Assembly: GCF_964340395.1 (NCBI RefSeq)
Contig: NC_135553.1
Location: forward strand, 2,454,001 to 2,518,000
From: Glandiceps talaboti
Taxonomy: Eukaryota; Hemichordata; Enteropneusta; Spengelidae
Direction: 5' to 3'
Length of the DNA: 64,000 nucleotides
This document shows positions 25,901 to 35,606 of the stretch, one piece after another. The first letter of the stretch is position 1, and each line of letters starts with the position of its first letter. Made by a program: the position numbers and the translations under genes. Below the pieces are notes generated by a model. It was not told the DNA's origin and made no database searches. It worked only from the letters and a program-made list of their open reading frames with translations.

Positions 25901-28900
25901 AAACATGTGTATCATTGCCATCCCCATAGGAATAACCAAACAACAGTGTTTTCAGCAAAGATAATCTACCAACCTAGAGTGAATGATGTCTGATATGAAT
26001 CAAACACTCTGAAAATCAGATAACCTGTTTTGTTATTGTCATACATTAAATGTTACATTTTTTTCTGTAAATATTACTTCATTAGTAATTTCAGTGTAAT
26101 AATATGTCACAATAATTATATTCCAATCTGAATATAATTCCCCCCTAATTAGGTACATGTATACCTAGATATTATAGGAGTGACCTAAGGGGCCATGTCA
26201 CTACTAGTCAGTAGACAAATTGTGACAAAATTGAAGAAAAATTTGGCAATAATACCTCTTCAAGCATATTTTATGAAAAATTGGTGAAAAGTTATGACAA
26301 TTTGGGATGTTATAACTCATATTTCAAGCACTGTTATGAACCAGTGACTTTAATAGAGGTGAGTTGTTGTGACATAGAATGACCTTTGTATAAAATCCAG
26401 CATACTTGTGTTCAAATGTGTTCAATCTGGCTTGAGTGTGTATATACTGTGTGGTAAAATACTATCCATCCCACAAACTATCATTCCATTCATTGAACAG
26501 ATAAACTGATAGATTTTCCACTTGTCTTACAGGTGGTTTCAATGAACAGATCCACACTGATATATCTAGAACACTTGGTTTTCAGAAACGCCTAGAATTA
26601 GGCATTGAGATAGCTGGATCTAAGCAGTAAGTTTGAACTCTTTTCTACATGTTTTTTTTTCAAGTTATTTATTTATTTATTTAAAACTTTATTACAGACC
26701 CATGGTCCAGAGAAGAACAAAAATATACCACAAGACAGCATAATTTTTACATAACAGACAAATACAAACAGAAAATATTACAAAAGGTATTATTTTAAAA
26801 GAAAAAAAATCAATGTAAAATATTCAACCAGTGGGGCTTAAGCCCACAGAACCGTACATCACAAGTAATAACACGATTAATCAGAACATTTTGGCTGTCA
26901 AAAAGACGTAGCATAAACCTAAATTGAAAACCAAAAAAGTTAGAAGCTCAGTCTCCACCAATGAAAGCATCTACCGGTAATTACCATCATAGTACCTGTA
27001 GTAGTTGGTTTTTGGAAAATTATGGACAGGTATAAACAATAACATTATGAATAGAATCTAGAAGAAAGGAATAATGTTACATTGATGTGACAGTCCCTAG
27101 GCTATTGGTTTCTAGAAATGACGTGTGGAATGAAGTGTGGAATCTCTAGTCATTTTGATAATGAGCTGTTAGTAGAACAATTCCAAATTACAATGACAGA
27201 AGAAGACTTATATATATTTAAAAAATGGTCATAATCAAAAGAAAAACCTTGTCTAATTGTCACATCTCCACAGATAAGATGGCAATAATGCAAGAACCTA
27301 GGATTGAATCATGGGCCTTTAAAGGCCTGGTCCTGATTAGGATTAAACTTTAGATGTGAAAAACAGTTGTATGACAAAGCTTTGAAAAAGTTGGTTCAGA
27401 AAAAAAGAATGATCCTATGTACTCCTTATAGCACCATTGATGTTATATAATAATGATAATGTAAGAATCTGGGATTGAAACCCTGGCCTTTAAGGTTTTT
27501 TTGTATATTACAGGGAGCATTGTGCAGTTTGAAATTAAGATTTATCCTGTTTGTAAGGTTTTGTTTATTACTTACAATATCACAAAGTTTTTTCCTTTTC
27601 TTTTTCACAGTAGTGGTAAATCATTGAACAAGACTGGTACTTTTCCTGGCAGTGCCATTTATGCAGGAGTTACCGCTCTTATGTATCTAGAGCATTCTAC
27701 TGATATGAACAAACTGTATGGTAACCCATCATCCAGGTAAACAACCACTAATAGTATTGCTAAATAAGGCCATGTAGACCTTAAAAAATAGCCTACTATG
27801 CAACTTTTAATAGCTTATTTACTTCCAATGTTTACTGATAATATGGATTGTTTTACACTCTCCCAGTTCATGGAAGGAGTGATATGCAGTTAAAAGCTAC
27901 CAGAGTTCCCCTGTCATTTTACCAGAGTTCTTATGTAACAGAAAGGGGGAAATATGGTAAAACTGGCATGGTTTCCAATACATTTGTGCCATAATATGGG
28001 AACCCTGGTAAAATGACAGGGGAACGCTGGTACCACATTGCAACTATGTAGCATTTAATTTATACTACTACTGTTATACTCATATACACTCGCATATACT
28101 GTGGGACATGGTTGAATTTGTAACATCCACAAACTTGAGCTATTCACACACTTAACTTCTGATATATCATTCAAAGCACATATCTAAATGTGATATTTAT
28201 TTTAGTTCATGTTGTGCCTGATTCATATATTTATACAGTCATATGGTTGTATATACAAGATTATATTTTGACATATAGAGATCCTGAGACACACATTTGC
28301 AAATGTTCACCATCACACTAGAGTTAAAAAAAAATCCAATCATTATTCAATATTAAAGTTCTGTCAGTAGATAACTTTAAGTGTCACTGTAAGAATGCTA
28401 CGTAAGAATTGCTATCACATGAACCCATAGACTGTGTGGTATGTCATGTTGTTCAGCCCTATGGGGCTTCTTAAGCACTGAGTGAGTGTTGGCTGATAGC
28501 ATCCCCACCCTAGACTGTGGTATGTCATGTTGTTCAGCCCTATGAGGCTTCTTAAGCTGGCGGATAGCATGGCACGAATGTTGTATCTCACAGACTAATG
28601 AAAACATCACAAATAAAAAAAAAACTTTCAGTGCTATTTGGTATATTTTACAGGCTGCCACGAATGCTGCAATGCAATAATGAACAAATAGTAACTATTT
28701 TCTAGTACCGTAATAGTTTTAACTTTTGAATGAATGAATGAATGAATGATACTATGTTTTATGATAAACTTAAATTCTAGGTTGGAAGGATGGATGACAG
28801 AATATCAACTGCAGCATGGCACAATGGATCATTCCAATATGGAACGTATCAGTGTGATGTCGTCTGAGTAAGTACATTAAATCAGTCATTATATTGTGAT

Positions 28901-31900
28901 GTCATCTGAGTAAGTACATTAAATCAGTCATTATATTGTGATGTCGTCTGAGTAAGTACATTAATTAAATCAGTCATTATATTGTGATGTCATCTGAGTA
29001 AGTACATTAAATCAGTCATTATATTGTGATGTCATCTGAGTAAGTACATTAATTAAATCAGTCATTATATTGTGATGTCGTCTGAGTAAGTACATTAAAT
29101 CAGTCATTATATTGTGATGTCGTCTGAGTAAGTACATTAAATCAGTCATTATATTGTGATGTCATCTGAGTAAGTACATTAAATCAGTCATTATATTGTG
29201 ATGTCGTCTGAGTAAGTACATTAAATCAGTCATTATATTGTGATGTCATCTGAGTAAGTACATTAAATCAGTCATTATATTGTGATGTCGTCTGAGTAAG
29301 TACATTAAATCAGTCATTATATTGTGATGTCGTCTGAGTAAGTACATTAATTAAATCAGTCATTATATTGTGATGTCGTCTGAGTAAGTACATTAATTAA
29401 ATCAGTCATTATATTGTGATGTCATCTGAGTAAGTACATTAAATCAGTCATTATATTGTGATGTCATCTGAGTAAGTACATTAAATCAGTCATTATATTG
29501 TGATGTCGTCTGAGTAAGTACATTAAATCAGTCATTATATTGTGATGTCGTCTGAGTAAGTACATTAAATCAGTCATTATATTGTGATGTCGACTGAGTA
29601 AGTACATTAAATCAGTCATTATATTGTGATGTCGTCTGAGTAAGTACATTAATTAAATCAGTCATTATATTGTGATGTCGTCTGAGTAAGTACATTAATT
29701 AAATCAGTCATTATATTGTGATGTCATCTGAGTAAGTACATTAAATCAGTCATTATATTGTGATGTCGTCTGAGTAAGTACATTAAATCAGTCATTATAT
29801 TGTGATGTCATCTGAGTAAGTACATTAATTAAATCAGTCATTATATTGTGATGTCATCTGAGTAAGTACATTAAATCAGTCATTATATTGTGATGTCGTC
29901 TGAGTAAGTACATTAAATCAGTCATTATATTGTGATGTCGTCTGAGTAAGTACATTAAATCAGTCATTATATTGTGATGTCGTCTGAGTAAGTACATTAA
30001 TTAAATCAGTCATTATATTGTGATGTCGTCTGAGTAAGTACATTAAATCAGTCATTATATTGTGATGTCATCTGAGTAAGTACATTAAATCAGTCATTAT
30101 ATTGTGATGTCGTCTGAGTAAGTACATTAATTAAATCAGTCATTATATTGTGATGTCGTCTGAGTAAGTACATTAATTAAATCAGTCATTATATTGTGAT
30201 GTCATCTGAGTAAGTACATTAAATCAGTCATTATATTGTGATGTCATCTGAGTAAGTACATTAAATCAGTCATTATATTGTGATGTCGTCTGAGTAAGTA
30301 CATTAATTAAATCAGTCATTATATTGTGATGTCGTCTGAGTAAGTACATTAATTAAATCAGTCATTATATTGTGATGTCGTCTGAGTAAGTACATTAATT
30401 AAATCAGTCATTATATTGTGATGTCATCTGAGTAAGTACATTAAATCAGTCATTATATTGTGATGTCGTCTGAGTAAGTACATTAATTAAATCAGTCATT
30501 ATATTGTGATGTCGTCTGAGTAAGTACATTAAATCAGTCATTATATTGTGATGTCATCTGAGTAAGTACATTAAATCAGTCATTATATTGTGATGTCGTC
30601 TGAGTAAGTACATTAATTAAATCAGTCATTATATTGTGATGTCATCTGAGTAAGTACATTAAATCAGTCATTATATTGTGATGTCGTCTGAGTAAGTACA
30701 TTAATTAAATCAGTCATTATATTGTGATGTCGTCTGAGTAAGTACATTAAATCAGTCATTATATTGTGATGTCATCTGAGTAAGTACATTAAATCAGTCA
30801 TTATATTGTGATGTCGTCTGAGTAAGTACATTAAATCAGTCATTATATTGTGATGTCGTCTGAGTAAGTACATTAAATCAGTCATTATATTGTGATGTCG
30901 TCTGAGTAAGTACATTAAATCAGTCATTATATTGTGATGTCGTCTGAGTAAGTACATTAATTAAATCAGTCATTATATTGTGATGTCATCTGAGTAAGTA
31001 CATTAAATCAGTCATTATATTGTGATGTCGTCTGAGTAAGTACATTAAATCAGTCATTATATTGTGATGTCGTCTGAGTAAGTACATTAAATCAGTCATT
31101 ATATTGTGATGTCGTCTGAGTAAGTACATTAAATCAGTCATTATATTGTGATGTCGTCTGAGTAAGTACATTAATTAAATCAGTCATTATATTGTGATGT
31201 CGACTGAGTAAGTACATTAAATCAGTCATTATATTGTGATGTCGTCTGAGTAAGTACATTAAATCAGTCATTATATTGACATAACATGATTCATTTTCAT
31301 TGAAAGAGTTGACTCTGAAATACAAAATTTTCACTGTTTTTGGTGATGTTTTTATTCCGCTAACAATAAAATTCCGGTAAAAATTTGTTGTTAACATGAC
31401 TAAATCATTGGAAATTAGTCCCAGGCAAAACAACCATCTGTTTTCTTGTCATTTATCCAAAGTATTGGTAATATGATGTCTAGTGGAGACATTGCTCAAG
31501 TAGTCACATCAAAGATGTGTGATTTTGGTCAAAAATGTGATTTTTGGCAAAAACTTCAACAAGTATAATCTCTTTTCTAGTTATTTTTTTATTGTTTGTT
31601 TGAATCAGGTTCAAGGCCCATATAAAGAGAGGAAAATATACATATGAAAATACAAAAAACTCTCAAAACCAACCTACAGACTGATCACAAGAATAAAAAG
31701 TCAATATAAAGTACCTTTCCATTGCCTGCATTGAAAGGGAGTTACCATACATGCATAAATAACTAAATACCATTTAAGAGAAACACAACTCCAGGAAATA
31801 CAGGCATTTTCATAAACCATGGGTTGTGGAGAGTCATTTCATGATTTTACATCACCTACAATTGCTTGTGATTTCAGAGGCACATCAAGATGTTTCACAC

Positions 31901-34675
31901 TGAATGGAATAAGTACTCAGGATTCATGAATATTTATTGTGCAACTTGAATATATTATTTCTGCTGACTCCCATGATGCAATAGCCCATAGCAAAGATAC
32001 CCTATAAAGATACAAGATCATGTAGAAGTTTCTCTAAAATTTCAAGTAATTGTAGGTGATGCAAATCATGAAATGACTCTCCAAAACCCATAGTTTATGA
32101 AAATGTCTCTATTTCCTGGAGTGGCATTCCCCTTAATGTACTACTAAACTTTCTAAACTTTTCACTATTTTCAACCCTCTTCTTTATGTATAAGTTTTCA
32201 CCAAAACACAAAAGTGAATAAAATGTAAAACATTAAACTCATATGCTACAACACCTAGAATGATAAAGAATTTGAAAGTTACTATTATTTGATAGGTGTA
32301 TCTACACGACATCACTAGAATAAACTCAGCCAAACAATGTTTTAGTGTACAGGTACTGTAACAGTTATTTACTTTGAGGTGCCAGCTTACATACAGATGT
32401 TACACTGATAGTTTTCTGGAACAATACCAATATCAAACTGTTTTCAGATTTAAAGCTTTTCTATAAATTCTGTGTTCACTGTTTCAGAAGTAGTTTAATA
32501 GTATGTTTGTTAAAGTGGCCATATGGATTAGAATTTGGTATTTATTTTGGATTTTTATTTGATAAAACAGCTTCACTATGTTTTTCTACTTGAAAAAATA
32601 ATGTGAAATAACATATACCAAGTCCATGTTCATAACTCAATACATTGCAAAAAGATGCAAAAAAGTGCAAAAAGTTTGTTATTGTACGTACAATAACAAA
32701 CATTTTACACATTGTTTAATGTTTTGCAGTTTATTGAGTTGCAAACATAGACTTGGTATATGTTATTTCACATTATTTTTTCAAGTAGAAAAACATAGTG
32801 AAGCTGTTTTATCAAATAAAAATCCAAAATAAATACCAAATTCTCATCCATATGGCCACTTTAAAAGTCTGCAATGCCATATTGTTAAATTAGATCAGTT
32901 TTTTTAGCTGGAGAATGTGTAGACAATATCACTCTCAGACTAATGTCATTTTCACTTGATTTCAAAGTAAATTTGCCCGAAGCACATTTTTATTTGGACT
33001 TTGTCATAAAATGAAATGATAAGAGAATGGCACAGGGCCACTGCTTTGATGGGAAAGACAAGGTTGAATTTTTAGCTCCACTGTGAACGAGTGGAGTGTA
33101 AGGGTCAGGTGGCATGTCTGTTACCGTTTGTCACTCAACGTTTTTTTTCAGTGTTGCAGGCAGAGGGGGTTTTTGGGTCATTTGACACACATTTTTTGGA
33201 CCTGACCCACAATTTTGGAAGTGATGGGTCATAGATGACCCACACTAACATTGTATGCAAGTATGTTTAGCAATATAGTGCGCAACATGACCATGCCTAT
33301 AGCAACAGCTAAATGATCGCATATATTGCACCGATACCAACATGGTTAGATTGGCAACTGCATAATCATCCAGAAAATATTTAGCATGGATCAGCATGTG
33401 TGTAAATATTTTTTAAAAACTGTACAGTTGTGCTATAATTGCCATTGGCATTTTTTAAAAATAATAATGTCCCCAAAAAATTTATGATGACCCAGAAAAA
33501 TGAAAGTGTTGGGACACTATGTCCCACTCTTTCGAAAGGCTGGCTGCAACACTGTTTTTTTATCAATATTTGTTTCTATCAATTCAATAAGAATTCATGG
33601 GAAACCCTTGCAGGAAATGACATCATAGTTATACCACAATCCCTTTGGCTTGACAGTGATTGTGGTAACTATGGTAACTATGAGGTCACATGCATCTTTC
33701 AGATACCCATATACATTTAAGACTCTACAATTAATCCCTCTCGCAAGCAAAGTTGAATATGTTAAAACAAAAAAATATGTCATTTTTACCCCGATTGTTC
33801 TATTCACAAATGCGTTTATGACATTGGTTAAATCTGCATTGCTGAAATATGAGTCAAAACTTTCAAAATACCATTGCTCTTCTCGAGCATTCTTAAATCA
33901 TAGGTGTAGACCCTGATATAATTATATATTTTGCCAATATTTTTATCTTCATTCAGTTGGAAAATACTTGTGACTTGTGATCTGATGATGGTTTGTTTCT
34001 AGACTAATAGTAACAAGCTTAAAGGCCCTTTATGTCACTCGTGTCTTTTTTGGCCAAACAATGACAAGGCCCCTTATGTCACTCGTGTCTTTTTTGGCCA
34101 AACAATGACAAGGCCCCTTATGTCACTCGTATCTTTTTTGGCCAAACAATGACAAAGCCCCTTATGTCACTCGTGTCTTTTTTGGCCAAACAATGACAAG
34201 GCCCCTTATGTCACTCATATCTTTTTTGGCCAAACAATGACAAGGCCCCTTATGTCACTTGTGTCTTTTTTTGGCCAAACAATGACAAAGCCCCTTATCT
34301 CACTCATATCTTTTTTGGCCAAACAAAGACAAAGCCCCTTATGTCACTCATGTCTTTTTTGGCCAAACAATGACAAGGCCCCTTATGCCACTCATATCTT
34401 TTTTGGCCAAACAATGACAAGGCCCCTTATGTCACTCATATCTTTTTGGTCAAACAATGACAAATTTTGGGGAATAATTTCTAATATATATTTCAATTTC
34501 CAGGTTGTTGACATTGTTAGGGAATATCAAAGATGAAATGGGAATGGCCCTTCCAGAGGTTTTTGAGGAAAGGACAGTGACAGAATGGATTATGACACGG
34601 ATTGATCCGTTGATGAAGAAACTGGGAGAAATTCAAGAACTGTCTCAGAAGTACATGACAAAAGGGGAAAAATAA
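13959..34675 (+). CDS. HEXD: Hexosaminidase D-like GH20 enzyme, membrane-anchored paralogue 1 (14 exons)
   Basis: Exons: 13959-14044, 15239-15421, 15573-15627, 16816-17013, 17469-17547, 18063-18148, 18644-18830, 19291-19434, 20653-20788, 24789-24871, 26533-26626, 27611-27736, 28781-28867, 34504-34675. Total 1716 nt, 571 aa. Residues 11-29 form a hydrophobic signal anchor ([16 protein letters not shown]), followed by a basic stem (30-89). The GH20 barrel starts at [12 protein letters not shown] (91-102). Other conserved blocks are [31 protein letters not shown] with the catalytic pair D228-E229, MWEDMLR (277-283), ASAFKGATG and TGWQRYDH (382-389). Family knowledge: HEXD cleaves terminal beta-linked GalNAc or GlcNAc; mammalian HEXD is about 486 aa, without a signal peptide. 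The anchor suggests a lumenal or surface enzyme here. The DE pair and neighbours are intact. Exon 13 is followed by an array of donor copies described separately. Confidence 0.95.
14751..14812. repeat. Short ACCATAATATTAAC tandem repeat
   Basis: About four imperfect units in HEXD-1 intron 1. Confidence 0.7.
15380..15534. repeat. Exon 2 end of HEXD-1 duplicated into intron 2
   Basis: The exon segment 15381-15420 (GTAAACCTGTGAAAGTTCC, then TTCACCAGACTCCTACCAT) is repeated imperfectly in the intron: GGTAAACTTGTGAAAGTTCC at about 15438-15457 and AGTAAACCTGTGAATGGCCC plus TTCACCAGACTCCTAT at about 15496-15531. Copies lack a proper donor after the TCCTA match. Confidence 0.75.
16228..16350. mobile_element. 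LINE-like tail, copy 2
   Basis: Same order of blocks as 12786-12930, with GTGGAAAGCATGGTATAGTA intact and a shortened CAATA run. In HEXD-1 intron 3. Confidence 0.5.
16655..16772. mobile_element. Half copy of MITE family B
   Basis: Right arm only (TTTTTCAAGTAGAAA to CATCCATATGTCTACTTTAA), ending 44 bp before HEXD-1 exon 4. Confidence 0.55.
17108..17260 (+). mobile_element. Fragment of a tRNA-derived SINE
   Basis: GGTTGAATGGTTAGAGTGGC resembles a pol III A box of a tRNA-like head, but no B box follows at the right distance. Weak. Confidence 0.3.
18207..18362. repeat. GATA/GATG/GACA tetranucleotide satellite
   Basis: Alternating (GATA), (GATG) and (GACA) blocks in HEXD-1 intron 6. Confidence 0.9.
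18366..18600 (+). mobile_element. tRNA-derived SINE in HEXD-1 intron 6
   Basis: A tRNA-like head with TGGCTGAGTAGTTAAACCAC (A box) and GGGGTTCGAACCC (B box) spaced about as in a tRNA gene, followed by a non-tRNA body with GGTTTTCCCTGCGG. The head lacks a full acceptor stem, so it is not called a tRNA gene. Confidence 0.6.
19560..20000. repeat. 25-bp tandem repeat in HEXD-1 intron 8
   Basis: About 17 units of GGGGTTTGTTTATCTGCTAA plus GTTAA, with GATTATC and ACAAGAGTAA variants scattered through the array. Confidence 0.9.
20203..20567 (-). mobile_element. tRNA-derived SINE (TATAGCGC tail), copy 1
   Basis: Read on the minus strand it begins with a tRNA-like head (GGGTGAATGGTTAGCGTGAC as A box and GGTTCGAGGCC as B box) and ends with a tail containing AGCGCTATATAAGAACC and an ATTATTATT run. 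The copy at 47141-47502 is about 90% alike by eye. In HEXD-1 intron 8. Confidence 0.75.
20735..20880. repeat. Exon 9 end of HEXD-1 duplicated into intron 9
   Basis: The exon end and donor flank (TTTCAGAGGTTATGCCCTCA, then GTTTGAAATGATGACATCAT) recur 62 bp downstream as TTTCAGGTGCTGCCCTCACA and GTTTGAGATGATATCATTGT. The second copy has AGCAATATG in place of AGAGGTAGG, so its donor is lost. Confidence 0.7.
20881..22267. other. HEXD-1 intron 9, no gene seen
   Basis: Holds a C run near 20971-20980 and loosely repeated GAAGGTCATGGTCA blocks (21020-21400). No exon-like frame was supported. Confidence 0.5.
22268..22645. mobile_element. MITE family E, copy 1
   Basis: Ends AAAAATTGTGTGATTCCG and GGGTAACCGGAATGAAACAA TTTTTT-like inverted partner. 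The body has GTCTAGTTCAGGTTTTCC and ATTACAGATTGGAAGAAC. Flanked by GGCCTAA and TAGGCCTA, a possible target duplication. Other copies at 42322-42690 and 51818-52205. Confidence 0.75.
22985..23400. mobile_element. Possible truncated LINE tail
   Basis: A TTTTATTTTATTTT run followed by an A-rich body with CATACAATAAAAACAG resembles reversed 3' ends seen elsewhere in the window, but no second copy of this body was found. Confidence 0.3.
24428..24780 (-). mobile_element. Truncated LINE 3' end
   Basis: On the minus strand it ends CCCATGTCTGGGATGAATAA AG...ATTGAATTGAATTGAATT, a poly(A)-signal-bearing tail with a short tandem end. The same tail in the opposite orientation is at 50140-50275. Ends just before HEXD-1 exon 10. 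Confidence 0.6.
25070..25168. repeat. 52-bp direct duplication
   Basis: CATATGCAGATTTAAATAAA plus AACACCTGGCCATATGTCAG occurs twice in tandem. Confidence 0.85.
25212..25895. repeat. Nested satellite, 43-bp unit inside a 157-bp higher-order unit
   Basis: The short unit has GCTCCCATGGCCACACCATA and GCCAAATGCCTGGTATA. Groups of two or three are joined by a spacer (TTTTTGGTAATGATAGCAAT ... TTGAACATTCAAAAATAAAC), forming about four higher-order units. The long minus-strand frames here are products of the period, not genes. Confidence 0.9.
26140..26470. mobile_element. MITE family A copy
   Basis: Has GTGACCTAAGGGGCCATGTC ACTACTAGTCA and the shared right flank (GTTATGACAATTTGGGATGT, TTGTGACATAGAATGACC). 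Ends about 60 bp before HEXD-1 exon 11. Confidence 0.55.
26660..26960 (-). mobile_element. LINE-like tail in HEXD-1 intron 11
   Basis: A (TTTA)n start followed by AAACTTTATTACAGACCCAT and an A-rich body. Typical of reversed non-LTR 3' ends; no protein-coding part was found. Confidence 0.4.
27893..28040. mobile_element. Small inverted-repeat element
   Basis: TACCAGAGTTCCCCTGTCAT TTTACC pairs with GGTAAAATGACAGGGGAACG CTGGTA about 90 bp later. A short MITE or relic in HEXD-1 intron 12. Confidence 0.6.
28428..28560. repeat. Tandem duplication of about 80 bp
   Basis: GTGGTATGTCATGTTGTTCA GCCCTATGGGGCTTCTTAAG occurs at 28436 and again at 28516 with a single change. Confidence 0.8.
28781..28867 (+). 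other. HEXD-1 exon 13, founder of the splice-donor satellite
   Basis: This 87-bp exon begins after a CTAG acceptor in phase 2 and ends TCGTCTGA before GTAAGTAC. Spliced to exon 14 it reads MSSELLTLLG. Its last 12 bases (28856-28867) and the following intron bases form the unit repeated 56 times. If the exon were extended to any later donor, the codons after SSE would be TAA, so the product would stop at residue 515 and lose the last 56 residues. Confidence 0.85.
28856..31278. repeat. Minisatellite of 56 units, each carrying the exon 13 5' splice site
   Basis: Units of 42 bp tandemly repeat the end of exon 13, its GTAAGT donor and 28 bp of intron. I counted 56 copies of the donor motif; 18 carry an additional TTAA (46 bp), which reproduces the array length exactly (2411 bp from the first donor to the end at 31278). 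Units differ at one A/G site four bases before the conserved TCTGA and in irregular order; two (near 29591 and 31201) have CGACTGA instead of CGTCTGA. Otherwise the copies are almost identical, which implies recent expansion or homogenisation. On the minus strand the 42-bp period is an open 14-codon repeat, which is a by-product and not a gene. Confidence 0.95.
31279..31770. other. HEXD-1 intron 13 middle, no gene seen
   Basis: Unique-looking AT-rich sequence with a possible reversed LINE tail from about 31580 (TTATTTTTTTATTGTTTG start). No exon supported. Confidence 0.4.
31771..32138. mobile_element. MITE family F with about 100-bp inverted ends
   Basis: Left arm (AAACACAACTCCAGGAAATA ... 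GAGAGTCATTTCATGATTTT) pairs with the right arm (AAATCATGAAATGACTCTCC ... ATTTCCTGGAGTGGCATTCC). Only one copy is in the window. Confidence 0.7.
32510..32864. mobile_element. Palindromic MITE family B, second full copy
   Basis: TTAAAGTGGCCATATGGATT to ATCCATATGGCCACTTTAAA, arms complementary through the same TTGTACGTACAATAAC centre as the copy at 8542-8869. In HEXD-1 intron 13. Confidence 0.85.
34010..34462. repeat. 44-bp tandem repeat next to the HEXD-1 exon 14 acceptor
   Basis: About ten units with TTTTTTGGCCAAACAATGAC and AAGGCCCCTTATGTCACTCG. The unit resembles the GGCCTTGTCACTA core of MITE family A, a relic of which (33930-34010) precedes the array, so the satellite probably grew out of a MITE. 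It ends 41 bp before exon 14. Confidence 0.85.
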
Positions 34676-35058
34676 ATGACTATATTGTACGTAAAATTAC
34701 TATGGAGATAGAACATAGACTGTTGCTATGGAAATGGTTCTGAACCCTTCAAGTGATTTCTATCAAATAGACTCTGAAATGATAGAAAAGTAGATGTAAT
34801 GATTATTCAGTAGACTCTGAAAGCATTCAAGGCAGTCAAAGTTTTAGATACTGTGAACATGGAAGCTATTGCTGAAGACTTAGTTTTGCTTATTTTGCTG
34901 GAAAACAAATACATAAAAATGAGTAGTAGTTAAAATACCTTCTTGTATGTAAATAATGTAAACACAGTGTACCAGGCTTATCATTTTTTACACAGTCTTT
35001 GGGAACTCTAAGTTGAAGACTAAGATTACAAAATGCTCTAGTTGTGAAAATATCTATG

Positions 35059-35258
35059 TTTACTATGGAAGACCGGTGAGGACGGCGACTTGCGACGAAA
35101 CTGCATGGTATATTTCAATTGGCAACATTGCCCTTGTCGACAATAATTACCCTAATCTCTAGTATTATTATGAGAAAATGAGAAATCGAGGCTGACAAGT
35201 CGCAGGTGGCAGTTTTGCAGGTCGCAGGTTGCTGTCCTCACCGGTCTTCCATAGTTTA
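35059..35258. mobile_element. MITE with about 35-bp GC-rich inverted ends
   Basis: ACTATGGAAGACCGGTGAGG ACGGCGACTTGCGAC pairs with GTCGCAGGTTGCTGTCCTCA CCGGTCTTCCATAGT. Lies between the HEXD-1 stop and the convergent minus-strand exon. Confidence 0.8.
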
Positions 35259-35606
35259 CAGTAATTCTTTCATATTTTTAACTCTGCTGGTAATAGCATT
35301 GAATCAGTTCTGCAAGTGGCAGTAAAGCACACGACATGTGAATAATTTGTCAATTTCACTAACAATATAATTAGAGTTTTAAATACTGTTACAACATTAC
35401 TTTGTTAACTTTCATTTGGACACGTATAGTCCACATACTAAATTTAATTCAAATAGACCCTCTAATTTTTGATTTCGGTAACAAGAATTCATCCTAGTAA
35501 TGATACTAGGCAACCTATAAGATAAAATAACACTGCTCTACTAACACTGACAACATTCTGTTAAATTTTGTGGTAAAAATTACACGTCGATATAAAAACA
35601 AGTAAG

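Noticed and set aside
25015-25939. Overlapping 70-125 codon minus-strand frames
   Set aside because: All are by-products of the 43-bp and 157-bp satellite; the repeated [11 protein letters not shown] motif is just the translated unit.
28856-31278. CRISPR-like array
   Set aside because: The repeats are contiguous with no unique spacers, and the window is a eukaryotic genome.
29464-31433. 14-residue repeat proteins on the minus strand of the donor array
   Set aside because: A 42-bp period without stops keeps a frame open. There is no start context, no flanking coding sequence, and the plus-strand gene explains the unit.
34671-34676. AATAAA overlapping the HEXD-1 stop codon as a poly(A) signal
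   Set aside because: It overlaps the TAA itself; use would leave a 3' UTR of only some 20 nt, so it is more likely chance in an A-rich end.
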